Assembly: GCA_050010595.1 (NCBI GenBank)
Contig: JBEKKS010000004.1
Location: forward strand, 115,718-179,717
Reading direction: 5' to 3'
From: Palsa-513 sp050010595
GTDB taxonomy: Bacteria; Actinomycetota; Thermoleophilia; Solirubrobacterales; Solirubrobacteraceae
Length of the DNA: 64,000 nt
Part shown: positions 27,676-35,239 of the stretch, one piece after another
Layout: each line of letters opens with the position of its first letter
Numbering within the stretch: the stretch's first letter is position 1
Translations under genes and position numbers: made by a program
The notes under the pieces: model-generated
The model's database searches: none
What the model saw: the letters and a program-made list of their open reading frames with translations, nothing else
Told to the model about the DNA's origin: nothing

Positions 27676-29091
27676 TCAGTAGGCCAGCAGGAGGTCTGGG
27701 CGGCTGCCCTCGGACTGCTCGCCGTCAGGGCCGGGCGGATCGTCGGACGGTCCGCGCTTGATCTCGCGAATGAACAGGCGCGCGCCGACAGTGATCAGGA
27801 AGCCGTAGAGCAGGACGTAGGCAGCGAGCGAGATGACGATCGAGGCGAGCGAAACGTCAGGCGAGTTGGCCTGGCTCGTCTTCAGCAGCCCGAAGACGAC
27901 CCACGGCTGGCGCCCAACCTCGGTGAAGATCCAGCCGCTCCAGTTGGCGATGATCGGTAGGAAGACCCCAACGAGCGCAGAGACATAGAACCAGCGTGGC
28001 ATCCGCTCGAGCCAGCCGGGCCGGCGGCTTGCGACCACGCCCACGAAGGCGAGCAGGAACATCAGGATCCCGGCGCCGACCATCAGGCGGAAGCTCCAGT
28101 AGGTCACGCCGACCGGCGGCATGTAGTTTCCCGGACCGTATTTCTTCTGCTCGGCCGCGTTGATCTGGTTCATGCCCTTGACCGTCCCGTTCGGATTGAG
28201 CGTCGCGATCAGCGACTCCAGATCGGGGATGCAGACGTCGGCGCTCAGCCTTTTCGGGTGGGCAGTGAAGCTGGCGGTGGCGAAGAGCGAGAAGCAGGCG
28301 TGGTCGCTCGTGTTGTAGAGCGCCTCGGCCGCCGCCATCTTCATCGGCTGCTCTTGCTCGAGCAGGCGTCCCTGGCCGTCGCCGAAGATGCCACTGAGAA
28401 TGACCGCGACAAGCCCGATCGGCAGCGCCATCTTGGCCGAACGGCTGAAGATCTCGACATGGCGCTTGCGATAGAGCTGCCAGGCCGAGATTCCGACCAC
28501 GAGCAAGGCGGCGGTGGTGAAGGCGGCGAAGATCACATGCGGGTAGGCGAGCCAGGCCGTCGGGTTGAAGAGGACGGCGAAGATGTTCGTCAGGTAGGCG
28601 TGGTGTGTCTTCGGGTCGATCTTGTAGCCGACAGGGTGCTGCATCCACGAGTTCGCAACGAGGATGAAGTACGCCGAGAGCGTCGTGCCGATCGCAACCA
28701 ACCAGGCGCTCACGACGTGCAGCTTCGGGGATATGCGATCCCAGCCGAAGATCCAGACACCGACGAAGGTGGACTCGAGGAAGAAGGCGATCAGGCCCTC
28801 CATCGCGAGCGGCGAGCCGAAGATGTCGCCAACGTAGCGCGAGTACAGCGACCAGTTCATCCCGAACTGGAACTCCATGACGATCCCTGTGACGACCCCG
28901 ATCGCGACCGAGATCAGCATGAACTTGCCCCAGTAGCGCGTCATGCGCAGGTAGATCTCGTCGCGCGTGCGGTACCAGCGCGTCTCGCAAAGCGCAACCC
29001 ACGCCGTCAGGCCGATCGTCATCGGCACGAACAGGAAATGGAAGATCGTGGTGATGCCGAACTGCAGCCGCGCAAAGTCCAGTGCGTTCAC
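27676..29091 (-). CDS. cydA: Cytochrome bd quinol oxidase subunit I
   Basis: 471 aa. Catalytic subunit that oxidises quinol and reduces oxygen to water at very low oxygen. His18 (TTIFHFLFVP) is the haem b595 ligand and the His in AYPHVIFAAF (about 185) a haem b558 ligand. The quinol loop is of the short type (GDGQGRLLEQEQPMKMAAAE), and GRQPWVVFGLLKT is conserved. The start is GTG 29091, with TACAGT 8 bases upstream. An AACTAC element lies 58 bases upstream, in the region shared with GAPDH. It leads cydABDC. Confidence 0.95.
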   Translation of the reverse strand: MNALDFARLQFGITTIFHFLFVPMTIGLTAWVALCETRWYRTRDEIYLRMTRYWGKFMLISVAIGVVTGIVMEFQFGMNWSLYSRYVGDIFGSPLAMEGLIAFFLESTFVGVWIFGWDRISPKLHVVSAWLVAIGTTLSAYFILVANSWMQHPVGYKIDPKTHHAYLTNIFAVLFNPTAWLAYPHVIFAAFTTAALLVVGISAWQLYRKRHVEIFSRSAKMALPIGLVAVILSGIFGDGQGRLLEQEQPMKMAAAEALYNTSDHACFSLFATASFTAHPKRLSADVCIPDLESLIATLNPNGTVKGMNQINAAEQKKYGPGNYMPPVGVTYWSFRLMVGAGILMFLLAFVGVVASRRPGWLERMPRWFYVSALVGVFLPIIANWSGWIFTEVGRQPWVVFGLLKTSQANSPDVSLASIVISLAAYVLLYGFLITVGARLFIREIKRGPSDDPPGPDGEQSEGSRPDLLLAY

Positions 29092-29099
29092 AGTAGGCG

Positions 29100-29105
29100 A
29101 CTGTA
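29100..29105 (-). promoter_or_regulatory. -10 box TACAGT of cydABDC
   Basis: TACAGT ends 8 bases before GTG 29091, implying a leaderless or nearly leaderless message. No -35 consensus, as expected if an activator bound at 29145-29152 is required. Confidence 0.45.
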
Positions 29106-29136
29106 ATCAGCCTCCGTTTGGGCGCCCATCGGCGCT

Positions 29137-29152
29137 TACCCGCCGGGTAGTT
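29137..29152. promoter_or_regulatory. AACTAC element and TACCC/GGGTA inverted repeat before cydA
   Basis: TACCC-GCC-GGGTA (29137-29149) is a perfect 5-base inverted repeat. It overlaps GGGTAGTT (29145-29152), which on the cydA strand reads AACTACCC. The core centre is about 58 bases before the cydA start and 138 before gap. Confidence 0.42.
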
Positions 29153-29248
29153 GTGGGTTTCCCGCAATCAGCGGAGCGCCGGCGACTCCGTAGAAAGTGC
29201 TGAGTTGGTGGCGCCCGTAACCCCGATGGCGCCGAGGCAGCTCGCGGC

Positions 29249-29279
29249 TAGCTTTGAATCGAACTTACCTAGCTAGGAG
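29249..29279 (+). promoter_or_regulatory. -10 box TAGCTT and ribosome binding site of gap
   Basis: TAGCTT (29249-29254) would start transcription near 29261. AGGAG at 29275-29279 is 8 bases before ATG 29288, which decides that start over the in-frame GTG 29279. Confidence 0.5.
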
Positions 29280-29287
29280 TGATGTGT

Positions 29288-30322
29288 ATGTCAGTACGGG
29301 TTGCAATCAACGGGTTTGGTCGCGTCGGTCGGTGCGCGCTGCGCGCGGCACACGGGCGCGAAGAAGAGATCGAGATCGTCGCCGTCAACGACGTAATGGA
29401 CGTTCCGACGCTGGCGCACCTGCTGCGCTACGACTCGGTCTTCGGACGTTACCCCGGCAAGGTCGAGGCCGGCGAGGGTGAGCTCGTGATCGACGGGCGC
29501 GTGGTTCGCGTGCTAGCCGAGAAAGATCCGGCGGCGTTGCCGTGGGCCGAGCTCGAGGTCGACGTGGTGATCGAGTCGACCGGCAAGTTCCGCACGCGCG
29601 AGAAGGCCGCCGCACACCTCGAGGCCGGCGCGCGCAAGGTGATCATCTCGGCACCGGCCAGCGGTGGCGAGCCGATCGACGGCACGTTCGTACTAGGCGT
29701 GAACTTCGACGAGACCTACGATCCCGAGCACCACCACGTGATCAGCAACGCGTCCTGCACCACCAACTGCCTTGCCCCGGTGGCGAAGGTGCTGCACGAG
29801 GCGGTCGGCATCCGCCACGGACTGATGACGACGATTCACGCCTACACCGCCGACCAGAACCTGATGGACGGCCCGCACAAGGACCTGCGCCGGGCGCGCT
29901 CAGCCGCTCTCAGCCTGATCCCGACATCGACCGGCGCCGCCAAGGCGCTCGGGCTCGTGATCCCAGAGCTCGAAGGACGACTCAACGGCTACGCGGTCCG
30001 CACACCGGTTCCGACCGGCTCGCTCGTCGACCTGACGATCGAGGCCGAGCGCGCGACCAGCGTCGAGGAGGTAAACGCCGCCTTCCTCGCCGCCGCCGAT
30101 CATGGAGCACTCACCGGAATCCTCGCCTACACCGAGGATCCGATCGTCTCCGCCGACATCGTCGGCTCCTCCTATTCGTCGATCTTCGATTCGAAGCTGA
30201 CGGCGGTCAACGACAAGACCCAGGTGAAGGTCGTCGCCTGGTACGACAACGAGTGGGGCTACTCGAGCCGCCTCGTCGACCTCGCCGCGCGCGTCTTCGT
30301 TCACGCGCCCGTCGCCGCGTAG
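29288..30322 (+). CDS. gap: Glyceraldehyde-3-phosphate dehydrogenase, type I, NAD-linked
   Basis: 344 aa. Oxidises glyceraldehyde-3-P to 1,3-bisphosphoglycerate. NAD-binding AINGFGRVGRCALRA at the N-terminus; the Asp in VNDVMD favours NAD over NADP. The active-site Cys lies in NASCTTNCLAP, and the C-terminal YDNEWGYSSRLVDL is complete. Phosphoglycerate kinase does not follow, unlike most glycolytic operons; instead gap stands alone, closed by a strong hairpin at 30338-30372. Sitting between cydABDC and PFOR it may be a second, condition-specific GAPDH using the glyceraldehyde-3-P made by phosphoketolase. That role is inference. Confidence 0.94.
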   Translation: MSVRVAINGFGRVGRCALRAAHGREEEIEIVAVNDVMDVPTLAHLLRYDSVFGRYPGKVEAGEGELVIDGRVVRVLAEKDPAALPWAELEVDVVIESTGKFRTREKAAAHLEAGARKVIISAPASGGEPIDGTFVLGVNFDETYDPEHHHVISNASCTTNCLAPVAKVLHEAVGIRHGLMTTIHAYTADQNLMDGPHKDLRRARSAALSLIPTSTGAAKALGLVIPELEGRLNGYAVRTPVPTGSLVDLTIEAERATSVEEVNAAFLAAADHGALTGILAYTEDPIVSADIVGSSYSSIFDSKLTAVNDKTQVKVVAWYDNEWGYSSRLVDLAARVFVHAPVAA

Positions 30323-30337
30323 GCAATCGCTGCGTGC

Positions 30338-30372
30338 CGGCGGCCGGATGCTTGCGAGCGATCCGGCCGCCG
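30338..30372 (+). terminator. Hairpin terminator after gap
   Basis: A perfect 12-base-pair GC-rich stem (arms 30338-30349 and 30361-30372) with an 11-base loop starts 16 bases after the gap stop. It lacks a U-run, as is common in high-GC genomes. Confidence 0.6.
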
Positions 30373-30505
30373 AGCGCGAGCTCGCGGAGCCTGTGCAAGT
30401 TGCGCGGTTCCTTTGTCGTTAGCCGCACCATGCGAGGCGCGTCGGCGCCCGTAGTCCTCCGCAACCGAAACCGGAGCCCGGACTGACCGCTGAGAGCCTG
30501 CGGCC

Positions 30506-30513
30506 AACTACGG
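30506..30513 (+). promoter_or_regulatory. AACTACGG element before the PFOR operon
   Basis: AACTACGG sits in TGCGGCCAACTACGGAGC, which matches the response-regulator-1 element at 16 of 18 positions. The core centre is about 62 bases before the porG start. A partial copy, CCCGTAGTCC, lies about 58 bases further upstream near 30451. Confidence 0.55.
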
Positions 30514-30559
30514 AGCTTGCGCGCGGGGAGCGCCTGATGTGACCGGGCAGGAGCGGACC

Positions 30560-30565
30560 TAGGCT
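30560..30565 (+). promoter_or_regulatory. -10 box TAGGCT, probable leaderless start of the PFOR operon
   Basis: TAGGCT ends 6 bases before GTG 30572. The same hexamer and gap precede the cyclopropane synthase GTG at 49072. Confidence 0.5.
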
Positions 30566-30571
30566 GGGTTT

Positions 30572-31156
30572 GTGTTTCAGGTGAGAATTCATGGACGCGG
30601 TGGCCAGGGTGTCGTGACGGCAGCCGAGCTGCTCGCCCATGCCGCGTTCGCCGACGGCTCCGAGACCCAAGCGTTCCCGAGCTTCGGCTCCGAGCGAATG
30701 GGCGCACCGGTCGTCGCCTTCTGCCGCATCGACGATCACCGCATTCGCCTGCGCGAACCGATCGCCGAGCCCGATGCGGTCGTCATCCAAGACCCGACGC
30801 TGCTGCATCACGTCGATGTCTTCGGCGGTCTCGTCGAAGACGGCTACGTCCTGATCAACAGCGCGCGAAGCATCGCGGAGCTGGGGCTCGAGGAGCTCTA
30901 CGAACGCACGCGCTCGGAGCGCGTCGTGAGCGTCGCGGCGAGCGAGATCGCACGCGAGCACACCGGCCGCCCGATCGCCAACGCAACGCTGCTCGGAGCC
31001 CTCGCGGGGTTGACCGGTTGCGTGTCGCTCGACTCGCTCGAAGCGGCGATCGGCGTGCGCTTCCGCGGCGCGGCCGCCACCGGCAATGCCGCCTCAGCGC
31101 GCGCGGCGTTCGCGATCATCGAGAAGGAGGCAGCAAATGTCGTCGAGCCTGCGTGA
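30572..31156 (+). CDS. porG: Pyruvate:ferredoxin oxidoreductase, gamma subunit
   Basis: 194 aa. Gamma (CoA-binding) domain of the 2-oxoacid:ferredoxin oxidoreductase family. HGRGGQGVVTAAELLAHAA and FPSFGSERMGAPV are the family signatures; the latter is of the pyruvate (PorG) rather than 2-oxoglutarate type. First gene of a four-gene operon that turns pyruvate and CoA into acetyl-CoA, CO2 and two low-potential electrons. The start is GTG 30572, fixed by the leaderless -10 box. It overlaps porA by 20 bases. Confidence 0.88.
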   Translation: MFQVRIHGRGGQGVVTAAELLAHAAFADGSETQAFPSFGSERMGAPVVAFCRIDDHRIRLREPIAEPDAVVIQDPTLLHHVDVFGGLVEDGYVLINSARSIAELGLEELYERTRSERVVSVAASEIAREHTGRPIANATLLGALAGLTGCVSLDSLEAAIGVRFRGAAATGNAASARAAFAIIEKEAANVVEPA

Positions 31157-32312
31157 GCAGATCGAAGGCTCGCAAGCGATCGCCAACGCGATCGCCTGCT
31201 GCCGGCCGGAGGTCGTCTGCGCCTACCCGATAACGCCCCAGACGCACATCGTCGAGGCTGTGTCGCGCATCTCCCGGGCCGGCAAGCTCGGCAGCTGTGA
31301 GGTGATCAACGTCGAGTCGGAGTTCGCCGCGATGTCCGTCTCGATCGGCGCCTCCGCCGCGGGTGCGCGGGCGTACACGGCGACAGCCAGCCAGGGCCTG
31401 CTGTTCATGTGCGAAGCGCTCTTCAACGCGTCAGGGCTCGGCCTGCCGATCGTGATGACCGTCGCCAACCGCGCGATTGGCTCGCCGATCAACATCTGGA
31501 ACGACCAGTCGGACTCGATGGCGATGCGCGACAGCGGTTGGATCCAGATCTACGCGGTCGACAACCAGGAGGCCGCGGATCTCCACGTGCAGGCGTTCAA
31601 GATCGCCGAGCAGCTCTCGGTCCCGGTGATGGTTTGTGTCGATGGCTTCGTCCTCACGCACGCGCTCGAGCCGGTCGCGGTACCGACCCAGGAGGCCGTC
31701 GACGAATTCCTGCCGCCGTTCGAGCCGCGCCAGGTGCTCGACCCCGCCAACCCGATGACGATCGGCGCGATGGTCGGCCCCGAAGCTTTCACCGAGGTGC
31801 GCTATCTCGCCCACCTGCAGCAGCTGGAGGCGCTCAAAGTGATCCCGCAGGTCGCAGCCGAGTTCGCCGAGATCTTCGGTCGTAACGCCGGCGGCTTCCT
31901 CGAGGGCTACCGCAGCGACGATGCCGACACGATCGTGCTCGCGCTCGGCTCAGCCAACGGAACGCTCGCCGAGGTGGTCGACGAACTGCGCGCCGACGGC
32001 GTCGCCGTCGGGTCGGTCGCACTCAAGACCTACCGGCCCTTCCCCTTCGAGGCGGTGCGCGAAGCGCTCGCCGGCGCGAAGCGCGTGATCGTGCTCGAGC
32101 GCGCATTCGCGGTCGGAATCGGCGGGATCGTCTCCGCCGACGTCGCGCGCGCCGTCGCGGGCCTCGACATCGATCTCCAAACCGTCATCGCCGGTCTCGG
32201 TGGACGCCCGATCACGCGGCGCTCGCTGCGCGAGATGATCGAAGGCGAGCTTGGCGAGCTGACCTTCCTCGACCTACGAACAGACGTCATCGAGCAGGAG
32301 CTGGCCGTATGA
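31137..32312 (+). CDS. porA: Pyruvate:ferredoxin oxidoreductase, alpha subunit
   Basis: 391 aa. Domain I with AYPITPQTHIVEAV and VESEFAAMSVSIGASAAGA, then TATASQGLLFMCEAL and the domain II segment with VLALGSANGTLAEVVDEL. These bind the substrate and the pyrimidine ring of thiamine diphosphate. The open frame begins earlier, but ATG 31137 has a full GAGAAGGAGG ribosome site 6 bases ahead. The reading frame overlaps porG by 20 bases and porB by 4. The enzyme class is oxygen sensitive, in keeping with a low-oxygen role. Confidence 0.9.
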   Translation: MSSSLREQIEGSQAIANAIACCRPEVVCAYPITPQTHIVEAVSRISRAGKLGSCEVINVESEFAAMSVSIGASAAGARAYTATASQGLLFMCEALFNASGLGLPIVMTVANRAIGSPINIWNDQSDSMAMRDSGWIQIYAVDNQEAADLHVQAFKIAEQLSVPVMVCVDGFVLTHALEPVAVPTQEAVDEFLPPFEPRQVLDPANPMTIGAMVGPEAFTEVRYLAHLQQLEALKVIPQVAAEFAEIFGRNAGGFLEGYRSDDADTIVLALGSANGTLAEVVDELRADGVAVGSVALKTYRPFPFEAVREALAGAKRVIVLERAFAVGIGGIVSADVARAVAGLDIDLQTVIAGLGGRPITRRSLREMIEGELGELTFLDLRTDVIEQELAV

Positions 32313-33400
32313 GCGCCAAGAACGGGAAGACCGCACCTCGCGCACCTGAAGCGACGCCCAATGTGCCCTTCTACCAAACGGGCACCTTCGCGGTGGGCGG
32401 ACGGCTGCTCGACGACGGCGCGCGCTCGGTTCAGTCCGATCCGCATCGCGCGAACGCGATCACGAAGGGCCACCGCGCCTGTCAGGGTTGCGGCGAGGCT
32501 CTCGGTGCACGCTACGCACTCGACGCCGCGCTGCGCGCCAGCGACGGGCAGTTGATGGCGGCAAACGCGACAGGCTGCCTCGAAGTCTTCTCGACCCCCT
32601 ACCCCGAGACCGCGTGGCGGCTGCCGTGGATGCATTCGCTGTTCGGCAACGCGCCTGCAGTCGCCACCGGGATGGCAGCCGCGATGCGCGCCAAGGGGCG
32701 TAGCGAGGTACGCGTGATCGGGCAGGGCGGCGACGGCGGCACCGTCGACATCGGCTTCGGCTGCCTCTCGGGGATGTTCGAGCGCAACGACGACGTGCTC
32801 TACATCTGCTACGACAACCAGGGGTACATGAACACCGGCGTACAGCGCTCCGGTGCGACGCCGGCCGCAGCACGAACGGCAACCACCGAGCCGATTGGCG
32901 ACCACCCAGGGAACTCGTTTGGGCAGGGCAAGAACGCGCCGCTGATCGCGATGGCACACGAGATCCCCTACGTCGCGACAGCGACTGTCGCCGAGCTGCG
33001 CGACCTCGAGCACAAGGTCACGCGGGCGATGGAGTTCCGTGGCGCCCGCTACATCCATGTACTCGTCCCGTGCCCGCTCGGCTGGGGCTCACCGACGAAC
33101 GAGACCGTGCGGCTCGCGCGACTTGCAAAGGAGACCGGGCTGTTCCCCGTCTTCGAGGCCGTTGACGGCAACGTGACAGCGGTCTCGCACATCCGCCGCA
33201 GGCTGCCCGTCGAGGACTACCTGCGCGGGCAGAAGCGCTTCGCGCACCTTTTCGCGGGCGCCGGGCGGCCCGACATCCTCGCGCTGCTTCAAGGCGAGGC
33301 CGACCGCAACATCAAGCGCTTCGGCCTGCTCGACGAGGGCGACGGCGCGGTCGAGATGGATCTTTTGGAGGCGCTCACGGGCGCGGAGCGAGGTGTCTGA
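32309..33400 (+). CDS. porB: Pyruvate:ferredoxin oxidoreductase, beta subunit
   Basis: 363 aa. The thiamine-diphosphate subunit: RACQGCGEALGAR near residue 55 supplies cluster cysteines, GQGGDGGTVDIGFG is the diphosphate and Mg site, and CYDNQGYMNTGVQRSGATP completes it. PCPLGWGSP is also typical. AGGAG lies 9 bases before ATG 32309, which overlaps the porA stop (ATGA). It overlaps the GltD-like gene by one base. Confidence 0.9.
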   Translation: MSAKNGKTAPRAPEATPNVPFYQTGTFAVGGRLLDDGARSVQSDPHRANAITKGHRACQGCGEALGARYALDAALRASDGQLMAANATGCLEVFSTPYPETAWRLPWMHSLFGNAPAVATGMAAAMRAKGRSEVRVIGQGGDGGTVDIGFGCLSGMFERNDDVLYICYDNQGYMNTGVQRSGATPAAARTATTEPIGDHPGNSFGQGKNAPLIAMAHEIPYVATATVAELRDLEHKVTRAMEFRGARYIHVLVPCPLGWGSPTNETVRLARLAKETGLFPVFEAVDGNVTAVSHIRRRLPVEDYLRGQKRFAHLFAGAGRPDILALLQGEADRNIKRFGLLDEGDGAVEMDLLEALTGAERGV

Positions 33401-35046
33401 TGAGTAGCTCGGCGAAGCCCTTTGCGATCACGCTCGAGGTCGGCTCGAGCCTCGCCAATCGCACCGGCGATTGGCGCACCGAGCGGCCGGTCTACGTGCA
33501 CAACCTGCCGCCGTGCAACCACGGCTGTCCCGCCGGCGAGGACATCCAAGGCTGGCTGTACGAGGCGGAGGCAGGCGGCGCGGGCTATGAGCGCGCCTGG
33601 CGCCACCTCGTCGCGAGCAACCCTCTGCCGGCAATCATGGGCCGCATCTGCTACCACCCCTGCGAGACCGAATGCAACCGCGCCCAGCTCGACGAGGCGG
33701 TCGGCATCAACTCGGTCGAACGGTTCCTCGGTGACGAGGCGTTGAAGCACGGCTGGGACCTCGGCGCGCCCGGGAAGCCGACCGGCAAGCGCGTGCTGAT
33801 CGTCGGCTCCGGCCCATCGGGCCTTGCCGCCGCCTATCACCTCGCGCTGCGCGGTCACCAAGTGACGATCCGCGAGCAGGCCGAGCAGTCCGGCGGCATG
33901 ATGCGCTACGGCATTCCCGCCTACCGGCTGCCGCGCGAGATTCTCGACGCTGAGATCGAGCGGATTCTTGCGCTCGGCGTGACGCTCGAGTGCGGCGCGG
34001 CCGTCGAGGACCTCGAAGACGCGATCCGCGAAGGCGGATTCGACGCGACCTTCCTGGCGGTCGGCGCGCATGTCGCCAGGCACACGGAGATACCGGGCGG
34101 CGCGGCATCGCACATCGTTGACGCAGTTGAGCTCCTGCACGAGCTCGCCGACGGCGAAGAGCCGCCACAGCTTGGACGGCGGGTCGTCGTCTACGGCGGC
34201 GGCAATACGGCTATCGACGCCGCACGCAGCGCCAAGCGCCTCGGCGCGGCCGACCCGATCATCGTCTACCGGCGCACGCGCGAGCGGATGCCGGCGCACC
34301 CGAGCGAGCTCGCGGAAGCCGAGGCCGAGGGCATCGCGTTCCGCTGGCTGACGACGATCACAGGGGTCGAAGCGGGCCAGCTGAAGATCGAGAAGATGGC
34401 ACTCGACGAGAGCGGCTACCCGCAGCCGACGGGCGAGTACGAAACGCTCGACGCCGACTCAGTGGTGCTCGCGCTCGGACAGGACGCCGATCTGAGACTG
34501 CTCGAAGGCGTCTCCGGAATCGAGATCGCGGATCACGTCGTCAAGGTCGACGATCAGATGATGACCGGCCACCCCGGCCTGTTCGCCGGCGGCGACATGG
34601 TGCCCTCGGAGCGCACCGCCGCGATCGCGATCGGGCACGGCGGTCGCGCCGCACGGTGCATCGACGGCTACTTGCGAGGCGAGACGACCCCGCGCGATCC
34701 CGACCGCCCCCTCGCCGGCTTCGACGCGCTGAACACCTGGTACTACAGCGACGCGCCGCGAACGCTGCGCCCGCAACTCGAGGACGTGCGTCGCCAGAGC
34801 ACGTTCGAGGAGGTAGTCAAGGGGCTCGACGAAGGCTCGGCGCTGTTCGAGGCGCGCCGCTGCCTGTCGTGCGGCAACTGCTTCTCCTGCGACAACTGCT
34901 TCGGCGTCTGCCCCGACAACGCCGTCATCAAGCCCGGCGTCGACGGCGAGCTGTACTCGTTCGACTTCGACTACTGCAAGGGCTGTGGCCTGTGTGCCGT
35001 CGAATGTCCGTGCGGGGCGATCGAGATGATCCCCGAGGAGATCTGA
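33400..35046 (+). CDS. GltD-like NAD(P)H oxidoreductase with C-terminal 2[4Fe-4S] ferredoxin domain (PFOR delta partner)
   Basis: 548 aa. An N-terminal cysteine-rich cluster domain (PPCNHGCPAGEDI, CYHPCETECNRAQ) and two Rossmann domains (RVLIVGSGPSGLAAAYHLA for FAD; VVVYGGGNTAIDAARSA for NAD(P)H) match the glutamate synthase small subunit family. The C-terminal 80 residues carry CLSCGNCFSCDNCFGVC and CKGCGLCAVECPCGAIE, an 8Fe ferredoxin like PorD. Coupled by a one-base overlap to porB, it probably takes electrons from PFOR through its ferredoxin domain and passes them to NAD(P), replacing a free delta subunit. It is not glutamate synthase: the large subunit is absent. Confidence 0.85.
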   Translation: MSSSAKPFAITLEVGSSLANRTGDWRTERPVYVHNLPPCNHGCPAGEDIQGWLYEAEAGGAGYERAWRHLVASNPLPAIMGRICYHPCETECNRAQLDEAVGINSVERFLGDEALKHGWDLGAPGKPTGKRVLIVGSGPSGLAAAYHLALRGHQVTIREQAEQSGGMMRYGIPAYRLPREILDAEIERILALGVTLECGAAVEDLEDAIREGGFDATFLAVGAHVARHTEIPGGAASHIVDAVELLHELADGEEPPQLGRRVVVYGGGNTAIDAARSAKRLGAADPIIVYRRTRERMPAHPSELAEAEAEGIAFRWLTTITGVEAGQLKIEKMALDESGYPQPTGEYETLDADSVVLALGQDADLRLLEGVSGIEIADHVVKVDDQMMTGHPGLFAGGDMVPSERTAAIAIGHGGRAARCIDGYLRGETTPRDPDRPLAGFDALNTWYYSDAPRTLRPQLEDVRRQSTFEEVVKGLDEGSALFEARRCLSCGNCFSCDNCFGVCPDNAVIKPGVDGELYSFDFDYCKGCGLCAVECPCGAIEMIPEEI

Positions 35047-35176
35047 GCGATGCGCGGCGCAGACGTCAGGCGATGGCGTCGCGCCGATGTAACGCCGGGC
35101 TCGCCGGGCTCGCGAAGCCTTTCTGCCACCGCCGCTCTCGCCGATGTCGCGCCAGCAGCCCTGGCGCTGCTCGGCC

Positions 35177-35190
35177 CGCCGGCGCCGGCG
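35177..35190. repeat. 14-base GC palindrome upstream of ppdK
   Basis: CGCCGGCGCCGGCG is a perfect palindrome in the 193-base gap between the PFOR operon and ppdK. It could end the PFOR transcript; CAACTGAGCACT follows at 35195-35206. Confidence 0.3.
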
Positions 35191-35239
35191 GCCACAACTG
35201 AGCACTCGCCGTTGGAGCGAGTCTGATCAAGGAGCGACG

